A stretch of 64,000 bases of DNA, taken from the NCBI GenBank assembly GCA_018267655.1, contig JAFDYB010000065.1:1-64000 (forward strand), read 5' to 3'. Below, one piece after another: positions 15,212 to 23,230 of the stretch (position 1 is the first letter of the stretch; each line of letters begins with the position of its first letter). Under the pieces are notes generated by a model. The model searched no databases. It saw nothing but the letters and a program-made list of their open reading frames with translations, and was not told the origin of the DNA. The position numbers were made by a program, and so were the translations under genes. The stretch is from Bacteroidota bacterium. GTDB lineage: Bacteria > Bacteroidota > Bacteroidia > B-17B0 > Aurantibacillaceae.

Positions 15212-17383
15212 ATGAAAAAAATCATATTAACTTTTCTATTAACTTCTGCGGCATTAGTCTCAATTGCCCAGAATACTTTTAAAGCAGTAATTAAAGACAG
15301 TAAAACTAAGGAGACTCTTGTTGGAGCAACTGCTGTTTTACAGGGAACTACAAATGGCTCAAGTGCCGACATCAATGGATATGCTGAAATAAAAGATATA
15401 CCAAATGGAAAACAGATAATCGTATTTTCTTATGTCGGTTACGATCAAAAAATGGATACTGTAGAATTTCCATTACAGCGAAGAGAACTTATTGAAATTC
15501 TCTTGAAACCGGCTTCAACCGAAATGGAAGAAGTTGTAGTTTCAGCTACTCGAAGCAGCAGAACTATTGACGATATACCTACACGAGTTGAAACAATTTC
15601 TGCTGGAGAGTTGGATGAAAAAGCAAGTATGCAACCTGCAAATGTCAAAATGGTTTTGACTGAAAGTACAGGAATTCAAACACAACAAACATCAGCTACT
15701 TCTGCAAACGCAAGCATACGAATTCAAGGGTTGGATGGAAAATACACCCAAATACTCAAGGATGGCTTTCCTCTTTATTCTGGGTTCTCGTCTGGTTTAA
15801 GCATTATTCAAATTCCACCTTTGGATTTAAAAAGGGTTGAATTAATTAAGGGTGCAGCCTCCACCTTATATGGAGGTGGTGCAATCGCTGGACTTATTAA
15901 TTTTGTTTCAAAAGTACCGATGGAAAAGCGAGAATTGTCTTTACTTGTAAATGGAAATAATAGCAAGGCATTAGACATAAGCGGTTTCTATTCACAGAAA
16001 TGGAGAAAAATAGGTCTTACCTTATTTGCTTCTCAAAATTCACAACAGGCCTATGATCCAAATAAAGATGGATTGTCTGATATTCCTAAGTTCACACGTT
16101 TTAATCTCAACCCGAAACTATTTTATTATATTGATTCTTCAGCAACACTTTCCTTTGGAGTTAATACAAGTATAGAAAACCGAATAGGCGGTGATATGCA
16201 GCTAATAAATCACAAGGCTGACAGCATTCATTCGTATTTTGAAGATAACATCTCTAATCGAGGTTCAACTCAATTAAAATTTGAAAAATCATTTAAAAAC
16301 AAAGGTGTACTTACACTAAAAAACAGCATAGGTTATTTTGATCGAACAATACGAAAACCGAACTACGACTTTTCAGGAAAACAAATCTCAAGTTTTTCAG
16401 AAATAAATTTTCTGTTACCCAGAAATAAGTCGGAATGGATAGGAGGTATCACCGCATGGACTGATGATTTCAAGCAAACAAATGTAGATTCGCTTGTTTT
16501 AATGAACAAGTCTATAATTGCTGGGCTGTTCATTCAGAATAGTTACAAAGCAACTGAGAAACTTGTTGTTGAAGCAGGGATTAGATTAGACGGTACAAAT
16601 CAGAACAATTATTTCGTTTTACCAAAGTTATCTCTGCTTTATAAAATTTCCCAAAAGATTACAACAAGACTGGGAGGTGGATTAGGTTATAAAATGCCTA
16701 CTATTTTTTCTGAGGATGCTGAAGAAAGAGCCTTTCAAAATATTCAGCCATTGGATTACTCAAAAGTCAAGCCTGAAACTTCAACTGGAGGAAATTGGGA
16801 TGTAAATTATCGCACTATACTTTTTGAAAAATTGTCTTTCTCATTTAATCAACTATTCTTCTATACCAGACTGGATAACCCATTAGTGCTAAATTCAACT
16901 GTTTTACCGAATGGAAATAGTGAATTTGTCAATGCAAGTGGGTATATGGACACTAAGGGATTTGAAACAAATGTGAAATTCCGGTATGAAGACCTAACAC
17001 TTTATTGTGGCTATACCTTCATTGATGCCCGTCAGCATTATGGTGTAGAAAGAATAAACCCATTGACAGCTAAAGATCGTCTCTACATAACACTTATGTA
17101 TGAAGAGGAGAACAAGTGGCGAATCGGTTATGAATTGTTTTATACTGGGCAACAATACCTAAACAATGGGTCAAAAAAAAGGGATTATTGGGTTATGGGT
17201 ATTTCTGCTGAAAGAATGTTTAAGCATTTTAGCCTCTTTGTAAATGCTGAAAATTTTACAGACACAAGACAAACAAGGTTTGAGCCAATATATACAGGCA
17301 CAATTCAAAGTCCACAATATAACCAGATTTGGGCGCCAACAGATGGTTTTATTTTTAATGGTGGATTTAAGCTAAAATTATAA
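15212..17383 (+). CDS. TonB-dependent receptor
   Basis: 723 residues. Signal peptide 1-19, CarboxypepD_reg-like domain about 21-110, plug about 120-230 (IPTRVETISAGELDEKAS, IRIQGLDGKYTQILKDGFPL, RVELIKGAASTLYGGGAIAG), and a barrel ending FNGGFKLKL. The plug resembles siderophore/vitamin-type receptors. The sequence upstream has no 11-bp operator repeat, so it is probably outside the two-component regulon; it pairs with the small protein before it. Confidence 0.87.
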   Translation: MKKIILTFLLTSAALVSIAQNTFKAVIKDSKTKETLVGATAVLQGTTNGSSADINGYAEIKDIPNGKQIIVFSYVGYDQKMDTVEFPLQRRELIEILLKPASTEMEEVVVSATRSSRTIDDIPTRVETISAGELDEKASMQPANVKMVLTESTGIQTQQTSATSANASIRIQGLDGKYTQILKDGFPLYSGFSSGLSIIQIPPLDLKRVELIKGAASTLYGGGAIAGLINFVSKVPMEKRELSLLVNGNNSKALDISGFYSQKWRKIGLTLFASQNSQQAYDPNKDGLSDIPKFTRFNLNPKLFYYIDSSATLSFGVNTSIENRIGGDMQLINHKADSIHSYFEDNISNRGSTQLKFEKSFKNKGVLTLKNSIGYFDRTIRKPNYDFSGKQISSFSEINFLLPRNKSEWIGGITAWTDDFKQTNVDSLVLMNKSIIAGLFIQNSYKATEKLVVEAGIRLDGTNQNNYFVLPKLSLLYKISQKITTRLGGGLGYKMPTIFSEDAEERAFQNIQPLDYSKVKPETSTGGNWDVNYRTILFEKLSFSFNQLFFYTRLDNPLVLNSTVLPNGNSEFVNASGYMDTKGFETNVKFRYEDLTLYCGYTFIDARQHYGVERINPLTAKDRLYITLMYEEENKWRIGYELFYTGQQYLNNGSKKRDYWVMGISAERMFKHFSLFVNAENFTDTRQTRFEPIYTGTIQSPQYNQIWAPTDGFIFNGGFKLKL

Positions 17384-17419
17384 TGCTTGAGTGAATATGA
17401 AAAAATGTAAAGAAACTAA

Positions 17420-17608
17420 AGGATTAGGCAATCGTCCTTATTTATTTTAGCTTCTACTTTTGCCCTGAAAACGATTTTTGATCCTCCGAAAGAAGGTGAC
17501 CGTACAAGTCCCAAATTTGAGCCAAAGCCCTCGTATCTTCTAGGATTTGGTTTATATTTGGTTCGGATGGCGGCACAGTTGGTAAAAATCGGTAAAACAG
17601 TAGATTAA
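17420..17608 (+). pseudogene. Orphan coding-like remnant without a start
   Basis: In the 283-bp gap between the TonB receptor and the Crp/Fnr gene, one frame is open for 62 codons and reads protein-like toward its end (IFDPPKEGDRTSPKFEPKPS, then YLLGFGLYLVRMAAQLVKIG). No plausible start codon or promoter is seen. It may be the 3' end of a gene deleted during rearrangement. No family recognised. Confidence 0.25.
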
Positions 17609-17666
17609 AATACCTAACAGATATAAAAGGTCAGTTTATTTACCTTTTTATTGGTATTTTTAGTTC

Positions 17667-18230
17667 GTGCTTGAATTTCTGCGTCACATAGAAACTATTT
17701 ATCCTATTTCCTCTAAGTCAGAAGAAGCACTAGTTGCTATAAGCAAGGAGCATGAATATAAAAAAGGTACTAATGTTCAAGATATAGGTCATACTTGCAA
17801 GACCATCTATTTTGTAAAATCAGGTGTGGTTCGAGTCTATTATTATAAAGACGCCATCGACATCACTGAAAGTTTTGAGTTTGAGAATGCTTTTGTTGCA
17901 AGAGCGGAAAGTTTATTTACAGGTAAACCATCACAAAAAGCAATAGAAGCAATCGAGGACACTACTATGATTGCAATTGATTCATATAGATTATTCAATT
18001 TATTTGATAATCATCCCGATTTGGAGAGACTTTTCAGAAAAATTATTGAATCTTCTTACGTTAGCACAGTTCAAAGAATTGAAAGCTTACAGTTTAATAC
18101 CGCTGAAGAACGTTACAAATCGTTGCTGAAAGCATCACCCAACGTGCTGAAAAGAATTCCATTGAAATACATAGCTTCTTATCTTGGGATCACTCAAGTT
18201 AGTTTAAGTCGAATTCGAGGAGCTAAGTAA
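17667..18230 (+). CDS. Crp/Fnr family transcriptional regulator
   Basis: 187 residues from a GTG start. cNMP-binding beta-roll about 25-120 (KGTNVQDIGHTCKTIYFVKS, then GVVRVYYY) and a C-terminal HTH (YIASYLGITQVSLSRIRG) typical of the short Bacteroidota Crp/Fnr regulators; no FNR-type cysteine cluster. A perfect palindrome lies in the intergenic region to the next gene, making the methyltransferase the likely target. Confidence 0.88.
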   Translation: MLEFLRHIETIYPISSKSEEALVAISKEHEYKKGTNVQDIGHTCKTIYFVKSGVVRVYYYKDAIDITESFEFENAFVARAESLFTGKPSQKAIEAIEDTTMIAIDSYRLFNLFDNHPDLERLFRKIIESSYVSTVQRIESLQFNTAEERYKSLLKASPNVLKRIPLKYIASYLGITQVSLSRIRGAK

Positions 18231-18232
18231 CT

Positions 18233-18250
18233 ATTTATCATATGATAAAT
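18233..18250. promoter_or_regulatory. Perfect 18-bp palindrome, candidate Crp/Fnr operator
   Basis: ATTTATCATATGATAAAT reads identically on both strands. A -7 element TACCTTTG follows at 18271-18278. With a start near 18284 the palindrome centre lies at about -42, the classical class II activation position for Crp/Fnr proteins. The adjacent upstream gene encodes such a regulator. Confidence 0.65.
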
Positions 18251-18295
18251 TCAATCCAATAAAGTCAAAATACCTTTGCTTAAAATAAATTAAGC

Positions 18296-18922
18296 ATGGA
18301 AAGTTTTGATCGTAAAAAGCATTGGGAAAATATTTACACAACAAAGGAGTTAGAAAATTGTAGTTGGTTTCAACCAACCCCGGTAACATCTTTAGAGTTT
18401 ATCGAACAATCTGGAATCTCAAAATCTTCTAAGATAATTGATATTGGGGGTGGCGATAGTTTTTTAAGTGACAGTTTATTAGAAAAAGGCTTTACTGATA
18501 TCACAGTTCTAGACATTTCTGAAGTGGCATTAGAAAGAGCAAAACAACGGCTTGGAGAAAAGGCGAAAAAAATTAAGTGGATAGTGGGAGATGCAGCCAA
18601 ATTCTCGCCTCCGGAAAAATATGATCTATGGCACGATCGGGCTGCATTTCATTTTTTGACTGATCACAGTGATCTAAGAAGCTATGCCGAAACAGCTAAA
18701 AATTCCCTCAAGGAAAATGGGATATTGGTGATAGGAACTTTTTCAGAAACTGGCCCAAAAAAATGCAGCGGAATTGATATAAAACAGTATTCGCAAGAAG
18801 CACTTACCAAAGTATTCGAAAATGGTTTTAATAGGCTCAAATGTCTCAATGTTGACCATCCGACACCCTTCAAAACCACTCAGAATTTCACCTTTTGTAG
18901 TTTTCAGAAATTGGAAAATTAA
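18296..18922 (+). CDS. Class I SAM-dependent methyltransferase
   Basis: 208 residues. N-terminus KKHWENIYTTKELENCSWFQ, SAM motif I IIDIGGGDSFL (about 45-55), acidic motif II TVLDISEVALERA, motif III WIVGDAAKFSP and DLWHDRAAFHFLTD. Small-molecule methyltransferase of the type 11/12 group; the substrate cannot be read. Likely activated by the neighbouring Crp/Fnr protein. Confidence 0.83.
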   Translation: MESFDRKKHWENIYTTKELENCSWFQPTPVTSLEFIEQSGISKSSKIIDIGGGDSFLSDSLLEKGFTDITVLDISEVALERAKQRLGEKAKKIKWIVGDAAKFSPPEKYDLWHDRAAFHFLTDHSDLRSYAETAKNSLKENGILVIGTFSETGPKKCSGIDIKQYSQEALTKVFENGFNRLKCLNVDHPTPFKTTQNFTFCSFQKLEN

Positions 18923-19078
18923 CACGAAATGGGAAGAGCAATTTTTGGTGCGAGAATATAAGATTTGCAGTCGCTTAAAATTAATACATAAAGTCCAATA
19001 TTTGTAGCATTAAAAATGGTGCCGCTATTATCCTGACTTCTCAAGCTCTAAAAGATCGTAACCTAATTCGTCGAATTA

Positions 19079-19256
19079 CTGATTTTTAACAATCCTGTGA
19101 ATTTCGGCTCTAAATTGTTGGTGAAATTCATGAATTTTAATCAAATCTTTGGCAAATAATTCTGGTTTAAGTACTTTTGTGCCATTAACTGTAAGTACCT
19201 TAGAATCAATGATATTTTCAGGGTTTTTGTTCGAACTGTGTAAACGACAGCCCGCT
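19079..19256 (-). other. Coding-like fragment next to the transposase relic
   Basis: On the minus strand this stretch reads protein-like (IIDSKVLTVNGTKVLKPELF, then AKDLIKIHEFHQQFRAEIHR) and ends with a stop at 19078-19076. A longer minus ORF joins it to the transposase remnant only by reading through the hairpin at 19257-19296, which is probably an artefact. No family recognised; it may be the 3' end of a lost gene. Confidence 0.3.
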
Positions 19257-19296
19257 AAAAGGGACTTAGGCTCAAAAAGAGAACTAAGTCCCTTTT
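19257..19296. terminator. Strong bidirectional hairpin
   Basis: AAAAGGGACTTAG (19257-19269) pairs perfectly with CTAAGTCCCTTTT (19284-19296), a 13-bp stem with a 14-nt loop and T run. It fits a bidirectional terminator; as it borders a transposase relic it could also be part of an element end. Confidence 0.7.
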
Positions 19297-19302
19297 TTAT
19301 TA

Positions 19303-19690
19303 TAGCAAAATCGCCCGAATTATGGGCAATTTTAACTATTTTTTTGCGTAAAATTTTTTTAAAAGCCTCAACCGCTAATAGGTCCTTCTTCACGTGACTC
19401 TTGCGGGCTACTTTTACCTTTGTACCAAAATTGCAAATACATATTTAAGTAGGGTATTGTATTTTGCTTCTTTTTTTAATTCTTGCTCTATCCATTCTTG
19501 TAGCTCAATATAGCAGGCTAAGCTATTTTTTTAGATTTTTTATTTTCTTTTCTATTTTCTCGTGCCCTTGCTTAGTGAATACAGAGGGTTTTCCGACTTT
19601 TCCAATTCTACCATTGTAAAGCAAGGCTTCTAATTAATTGAAAAACATGTCGTTTGTCCTAATTACAGTAATGTTAGCACTAAAATCGTA
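19303..19690 (-). pseudogene. Decayed IS630-like transposase
   Basis: Minus-strand fragments join into an IS630-type N-terminal region when frames are pieced together: TVIRTNDMFFN, an in-frame stop, EALLYNGRIGKVGKPSVFTK, a stop, then ELQEWIEQELKKEAKYNTLL, a one-base frame change, and FGTKVKVARKSHVKKDLLAV followed by EAFKKIL. This is the winged-helix and linker part of such transposases; the DDE catalytic region is absent. At least two stops and one frameshift make it dead. Terminal repeats were not identified. Confidence 0.7.
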
Positions 19691-19695
19691 TCATT

Positions 19696-19875
19696 TTAGC
19701 TACAGTTTACAAGCGTTTTACCTATTAATTTAAGATTGCTAGACTTTAAACTTTTACTGTAATTTATAAGTGAATTTATAATTAAAATTGGCGCATTCGC
19801 CACGTCAGGAAGCAAAAGCTCCTCTTTTTTAATTTCTTTGCTTTTTAAACTTGAAGAATTGTAAATTTTTACCAT
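19696..19875 (-). CDS. Small 59-residue protein downstream of the Fic gene
   Basis: ATG at 19875 to TAA at 19696. The protein starts MVKIYNSSSLKSKEIKKEEL and ends with a segment (IINSLINYSKSLKSSNLKLI) that resembles a small, widespread Bacteroidota hypothetical family with a YSKSLE-type C-terminus. It lies 50 bp after the Fic stop on the same strand, so it is probably co-transcribed. It could be an accessory to the Fic protein or an unrelated passenger. Function unknown. Confidence 0.5.
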   Translation of the reverse strand: MVKIYNSSSLKSKEIKKEELLLPDVANAPILIINSLINYSKSLKSSNLKLIGKTLVNCS

Positions 19876-19925
19876 AGGCTTCGTTATTTAACTAATAAAC
19901 GCAAAAATTAAACCAATATTGCGCC

Positions 19926-21002
19926 CTATTTAATTAAATTGTAAAATTCATTAAGGGACTTTAAAACGTGATTTGCAATAAATATTCTAAAATCTAATAT
20001 GTTCCCATTTACATGTGCTTTTTCTAAGGCTTTGTAATATTTTAGTCTGCTTCCCATGCTACCTTTAATATTAGCAATGTAATAGCCATTTTGCAATAAA
20101 ATTAAATTCATTACTAAGCGTGAAGTACGGCCATTCCCATCAATAAAAGGATGGATGCCAACAAGTATTTGGTGAATATCAGCAGCTAAAATAACCGGGT
20201 GTAAAGAGGTATTCAAATTAAAATAATTAATTAAGCCTTCCATTTTAGCAGAGATATCAAAAAATTGTGGCGGTATATGGTTGCTTCCTGAAATACGAAC
20301 TTCTGTTTTGCGATAAGTGCCCGCATTTAAGTCATCAATTCCTTTTAAAATTAAACGGTGTATATTTTTAATAAACCTTTCGTTTAAGGATTCATTTTGC
20401 CCCACTAATTCATATAAATAAGTTATGGCCTCGGAATGGTTAATAGCTTCTAAGTGTTCTTTTACACTTTTTCCGCCAATAGTAACACCTTCTTTTAAAA
20501 CAAGATTTGTTTCTTGAAAGGTTAATGTATTTCCTTCGATTTTATTACTCTCAAAAGTATAAAGCGTGCTAAAGTAATTGTTTATTTTATTTTCTTGAAC
20601 GTGATTTAATGGCCTAAGCTCATTTATTTTAGCTTTAATTTCGTCAATTTTTAAAATAATTTTAGAAAGCTTCTTAGGAATATGTTGTTCTTTTTTTGAG
20701 TTCAATAAAAGCTTATATCCTGCTACACTTTCGCTAACTATACTCAATACCTCAGCAGCATATTCGTAATTTTTGATTTTTTTAGTTATTTCTTGCGCAA
20801 AATATACACTAAGCAACTCGTTTTGTTTCACTTCAAATATAGTTTCTAATTGTTTAATGTGGCTTTCTGTGGGTATTCTTTTGTCAGATTCATACCTGCT
20901 AACTAGTGAGGAGTCTGCGCTAAGAAGCCTAGCTAATTCAACAATTTTATATTTTTTTTTTATTCTTAACGTTTTTATTTTATGGCCTAATGTATTTGAC
21001 AT
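19926..21002 (-). CDS. Fic family protein with N-terminal XRE helix-turn-helix
   Basis: 358 residues. HTH_3/XRE domain about 6-60 (ELARLLSADSSLVSRYESDK); helical linker; class II inhibitory motif S152-NKI-E156-G157 (the [S/T]xxxE[G/N] helix that blocks ATP); Fic core H284PFIDGNGRTSR with catalytic His. Such proteins AMPylate target proteins; the inhibitory helix keeps them silent until released. The HTH suggests it represses its own promoter; an inverted repeat overlaps its -7 element. The small 59-residue ORF follows. Confidence 0.9.
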   Translation of the reverse strand: MSNTLGHKIKTLRIKKKYKIVELARLLSADSSLVSRYESDKRIPTESHIKQLETIFEVKQNELLSVYFAQEITKKIKNYEYAAEVLSIVSESVAGYKLLLNSKKEQHIPKKLSKIILKIDEIKAKINELRPLNHVQENKINNYFSTLYTFESNKIEGNTLTFQETNLVLKEGVTIGGKSVKEHLEAINHSEAITYLYELVGQNESLNERFIKNIHRLILKGIDDLNAGTYRKTEVRISGSNHIPPQFFDISAKMEGLINYFNLNTSLHPVILAADIHQILVGIHPFIDGNGRTSRLVMNLILLQNGYYIANIKGSMGSRLKYYKALEKAHVNGNILDFRIFIANHVLKSLNEFYNLIK

Positions 21003-21010
21003 AATTTATC

Positions 21011-21027
21011 ATGACAAATATAGTCAT
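21011..21027. promoter_or_regulatory. Inverted repeat over the Fic promoter
   Basis: ATGAC (21011-21015), 7-bp spacer, GTCAT (21023-21027). On the minus strand the -7 element TATATTTG (complement of 21015-21022) lies inside the repeat, 13 nt upstream of the Fic ATG. Binding here would block transcription, fitting XRE-type autorepression. Confidence 0.5.
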
Positions 21028-21071
21028 TGTTTTTAATATGCAATATTATTTTAATAATTTTTTATTATTTC

Positions 21072-21079
21072 TACCTTTG
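21072..21079 (+). promoter_or_regulatory. -7 promoter element of pdhB
   Basis: TACCTTTG matches TAnnTTTG and lies 12 nt upstream of the ATG at 21092. It supports that start rather than the upstream in-frame ATG at 21011, which lies in the Fic operator. Confidence 0.65.
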
Positions 21080-21091
21080 AGCATATTGTTT

Positions 21092-22075
21092 ATGAGAGTT
21101 ATTGAATTTAGAGAAGCCCTTCGCGAAGCAATGAGTGAAGAGATGCGCCACAACGAAAAAATATTTTTAATGGGTGAAGAGGTTGCTGAGTATAATGGCG
21201 CCTATAAGGTTAGCAAGGGAATGCTTGCCGAATTTGGAGCAAAAAGAGTGATTGACACTCCTATTGCCGAACTTGGTTTTGCAGGTATAGCTGTTGGTGC
21301 TGCATGTAATGGTTTGCGGCCCATAGTTGAATTTATGACCTTTAATTTTAGTTTGGTTGCGATTGATCAAGTAATAAACAGCGCAGCTAAAATATATAGT
21401 ATGAGTGGTGGTCAATATAATTGCCCCATTGTATTTAGGGGCCCAACAGCAAGTGCAGGAATGCTTAGTTCACAGCATTCGCAAGCTTTTGAAAGCTGGT
21501 ACGCTAACTGTCCAGGATTAAAGGTAGTGGTGCCAAGCAATCCTTATGATGCAAAAGGGCTTTTAAAATCTGCTATTCGCGATAACGATCCTGTAATTTT
21601 TATGGAAAGTGAGCAAATGTATGGCGATAAAGCTGAAGTTCCTGAAGAGGAATACATTATTCCATTAGGAGTGGCGGATATTAAAAAAGAAGGTTCTGAT
21701 GTTACAATAGTTTCATTTGGTAAAATATTTAAAGTAGCAGCAGCAGCAGCCATTGAGTTGCAAAAGGAAAATATAAGTGTTGAGTTAATTGATTTACGAA
21801 CAGTTAGACCAATTGATTACGATACAATAATTAATTCGGTAAAAAAAACAAACCGTTTAATTATTGTTGAAGAAGCCTGGCCTTTAAGCAGTATAAGTAC
21901 TGAAATTACCTTTATGGTACAAAAACGAGCGTTTGATTACCTCGATGCACCTATTACACGCATTACATCTGCTGACACGCCTTTACCTTATGCACCAACA
22001 TTAATTGAAGCTAGTTTGCCTAACGCTTCAAAAATAGTTAATGCTGTTAAAGAGGTAATGTATATTCATAAGTAA
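21092..22075 (+). CDS. pdhB: Pyruvate dehydrogenase E1 component, beta subunit
   Basis: About 327 residues from ATG 21092 (MRVIEFREALREAMSEEM). Transketolase pyrimidine-binding domain with LMGEEVAEYNGAYKVSKGM and DTPIAELGFAGIAVGAA, then the C-terminal transketolase domain (VELIDLRTVRPID, VEEAW). With E1 alpha it decarboxylates pyruvate with TPP and acetylates E2. The matching E1 alpha and E2 genes lie about 25 kb away at 46-49 kb on the other strand, so the complex is not encoded as one operon. Confidence 0.93.
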   Translation: MRVIEFREALREAMSEEMRHNEKIFLMGEEVAEYNGAYKVSKGMLAEFGAKRVIDTPIAELGFAGIAVGAACNGLRPIVEFMTFNFSLVAIDQVINSAAKIYSMSGGQYNCPIVFRGPTASAGMLSSQHSQAFESWYANCPGLKVVVPSNPYDAKGLLKSAIRDNDPVIFMESEQMYGDKAEVPEEEYIIPLGVADIKKEGSDVTIVSFGKIFKVAAAAAIELQKENISVELIDLRTVRPIDYDTIINSVKKTNRLIIVEEAWPLSSISTEITFMVQKRAFDYLDAPITRITSADTPLPYAPTLIEASLPNASKIVNAVKEVMYIHK

Positions 22076-22084
22076 ATTTTTGCA

Positions 22085-23230
22085 TTGAAAATTGCATTAA
22101 TAACCGATGGCATTTGGCCCTACGTTATGGGTGGGATGCAAAAGCACTCGTTTTACCTTTGTAAATATTTTGCAAAAAATAAAATATATGTTGATTTAGT
22201 ACATTTTAATCAAAGTAATTTTGATATAGAGCGCTTAGAGTTTTTTGACGAAACGGAAAAAGCGTTCATTAATTCAACCATAATTCCATTTCCTAAATCA
22301 ATACATTTTCCGGGGCATTATTTGTATAATAGTTATAGGCATTCTAAATTAATTTATAATAAAATAAAGCCATTACTTAGTAGTTATACTTTTATTTACA
22401 CAAAAGGGTTTACCGGATGGCACTTAATAAATAAAAAAAGCAAAAAAAAAATAATTTGCCCCCCTATTGGTGTAAAATTTCATGGCTATGAAATGTTTCA
22501 ACAACCAATATCCTTTAAAATATGGCTGCAACATGTTTTTATTTTAAGGCTACCCGTAAAAAAAATATGTAAAAAATCCGATGTGGTTTTTAGCTATGGT
22601 GGAGAAATAACAAAAATTATTAAATCAATTGGCATTGACTCAACTAAAATAATTGAATTGCCAAGCGGTGTTGAAAAAGAAACTGTTGCCCCAACAATTT
22701 CAAACACTAATAAGCCCTTAAAGTTTCTTTTTTTAGGAAGATATGAACGAAGAAAAGGACTTGAAGAAATTTATGAAGCAATTGCCTTGTGTCAATCGTA
22801 TAATTTCGAGTTTTATTTTATTGGAAATCTTCCTAAAACAAAGTTAAATATTAAGCACACCTATTTTGGTGAAGTTAGGGATAAGCAACAATTATTGAAT
22901 CAAATTAAAGCTTGCGACATTCTTTTGTGCCCAAGTTATAGCGAAGGCATGCCAAATGTTGTTTTAGAGGCTATGGCAAGTGGGTTAGCTGTAATTGCAA
23001 CTAATGTTGGCGCAACCAATGTTTTAGTTAACAACAATACGGGTTGGCTTTTACCTAAATGTAATTCAAAATTAATTGCGGAGCATTTAACTAATGTCAT
23101 TAACACACCTAAGCACGAAATTGAAAACAAAAAGCAAAATGCGCTAAATTTAATTTCTGATAATTTTGTTTGGGATAATTTAATTCAAAAATTAATCTAT
23201 CAGATTTCTAATCTACCCAATCGCCGATAA
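22085..23230 (+). CDS. Glycosyltransferase family 4
   Basis: 381 residues from a TTG start (LKIALITDGIWPYVMGGMQK); no ATG is available at the conserved N-terminus. The Rossmann N-domain has the G-G-x-K/H motif of GT4 (MGGMQKHSFYL), and the C-domain has FLGRYERRKGLEEI and the donor-binding EGMPNVVLEAMASGLAVIAT. It probably adds a sugar to a lipid-linked or surface glycan. It starts 9 bp after pdhB; its 3' end overlaps the convergent beta-propeller gene by 23 bp. Confidence 0.88.
   Translation: MKIALITDGIWPYVMGGMQKHSFYLCKYFAKNKIYVDLVHFNQSNFDIERLEFFDETEKAFINSTIIPFPKSIHFPGHYLYNSYRHSKLIYNKIKPLLSSYTFIYTKGFTGWHLINKKSKKKIICPPIGVKFHGYEMFQQPISFKIWLQHVFILRLPVKKICKKSDVVFSYGGEITKIIKSIGIDSTKIIELPSGVEKETVAPTISNTNKPLKFLFLGRYERRKGLEEIYEAIALCQSYNFEFYFIGNLPKTKLNIKHTYFGEVRDKQQLLNQIKACDILLCPSYSEGMPNVVLEAMASGLAVIATNVGATNVLVNNNTGWLLPKCNSKLIAEHLTNVINTPKHEIENKKQNALNLISDNFVWDNLIQKLIYQISNLPNRR

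Noticed and set aside
19076..19393. Continuous 105-residue minus-strand protein
   Set aside because: It joins a transposase fragment to another fragment by reading through a 13-bp terminator-like hairpin; treated as two remnants.
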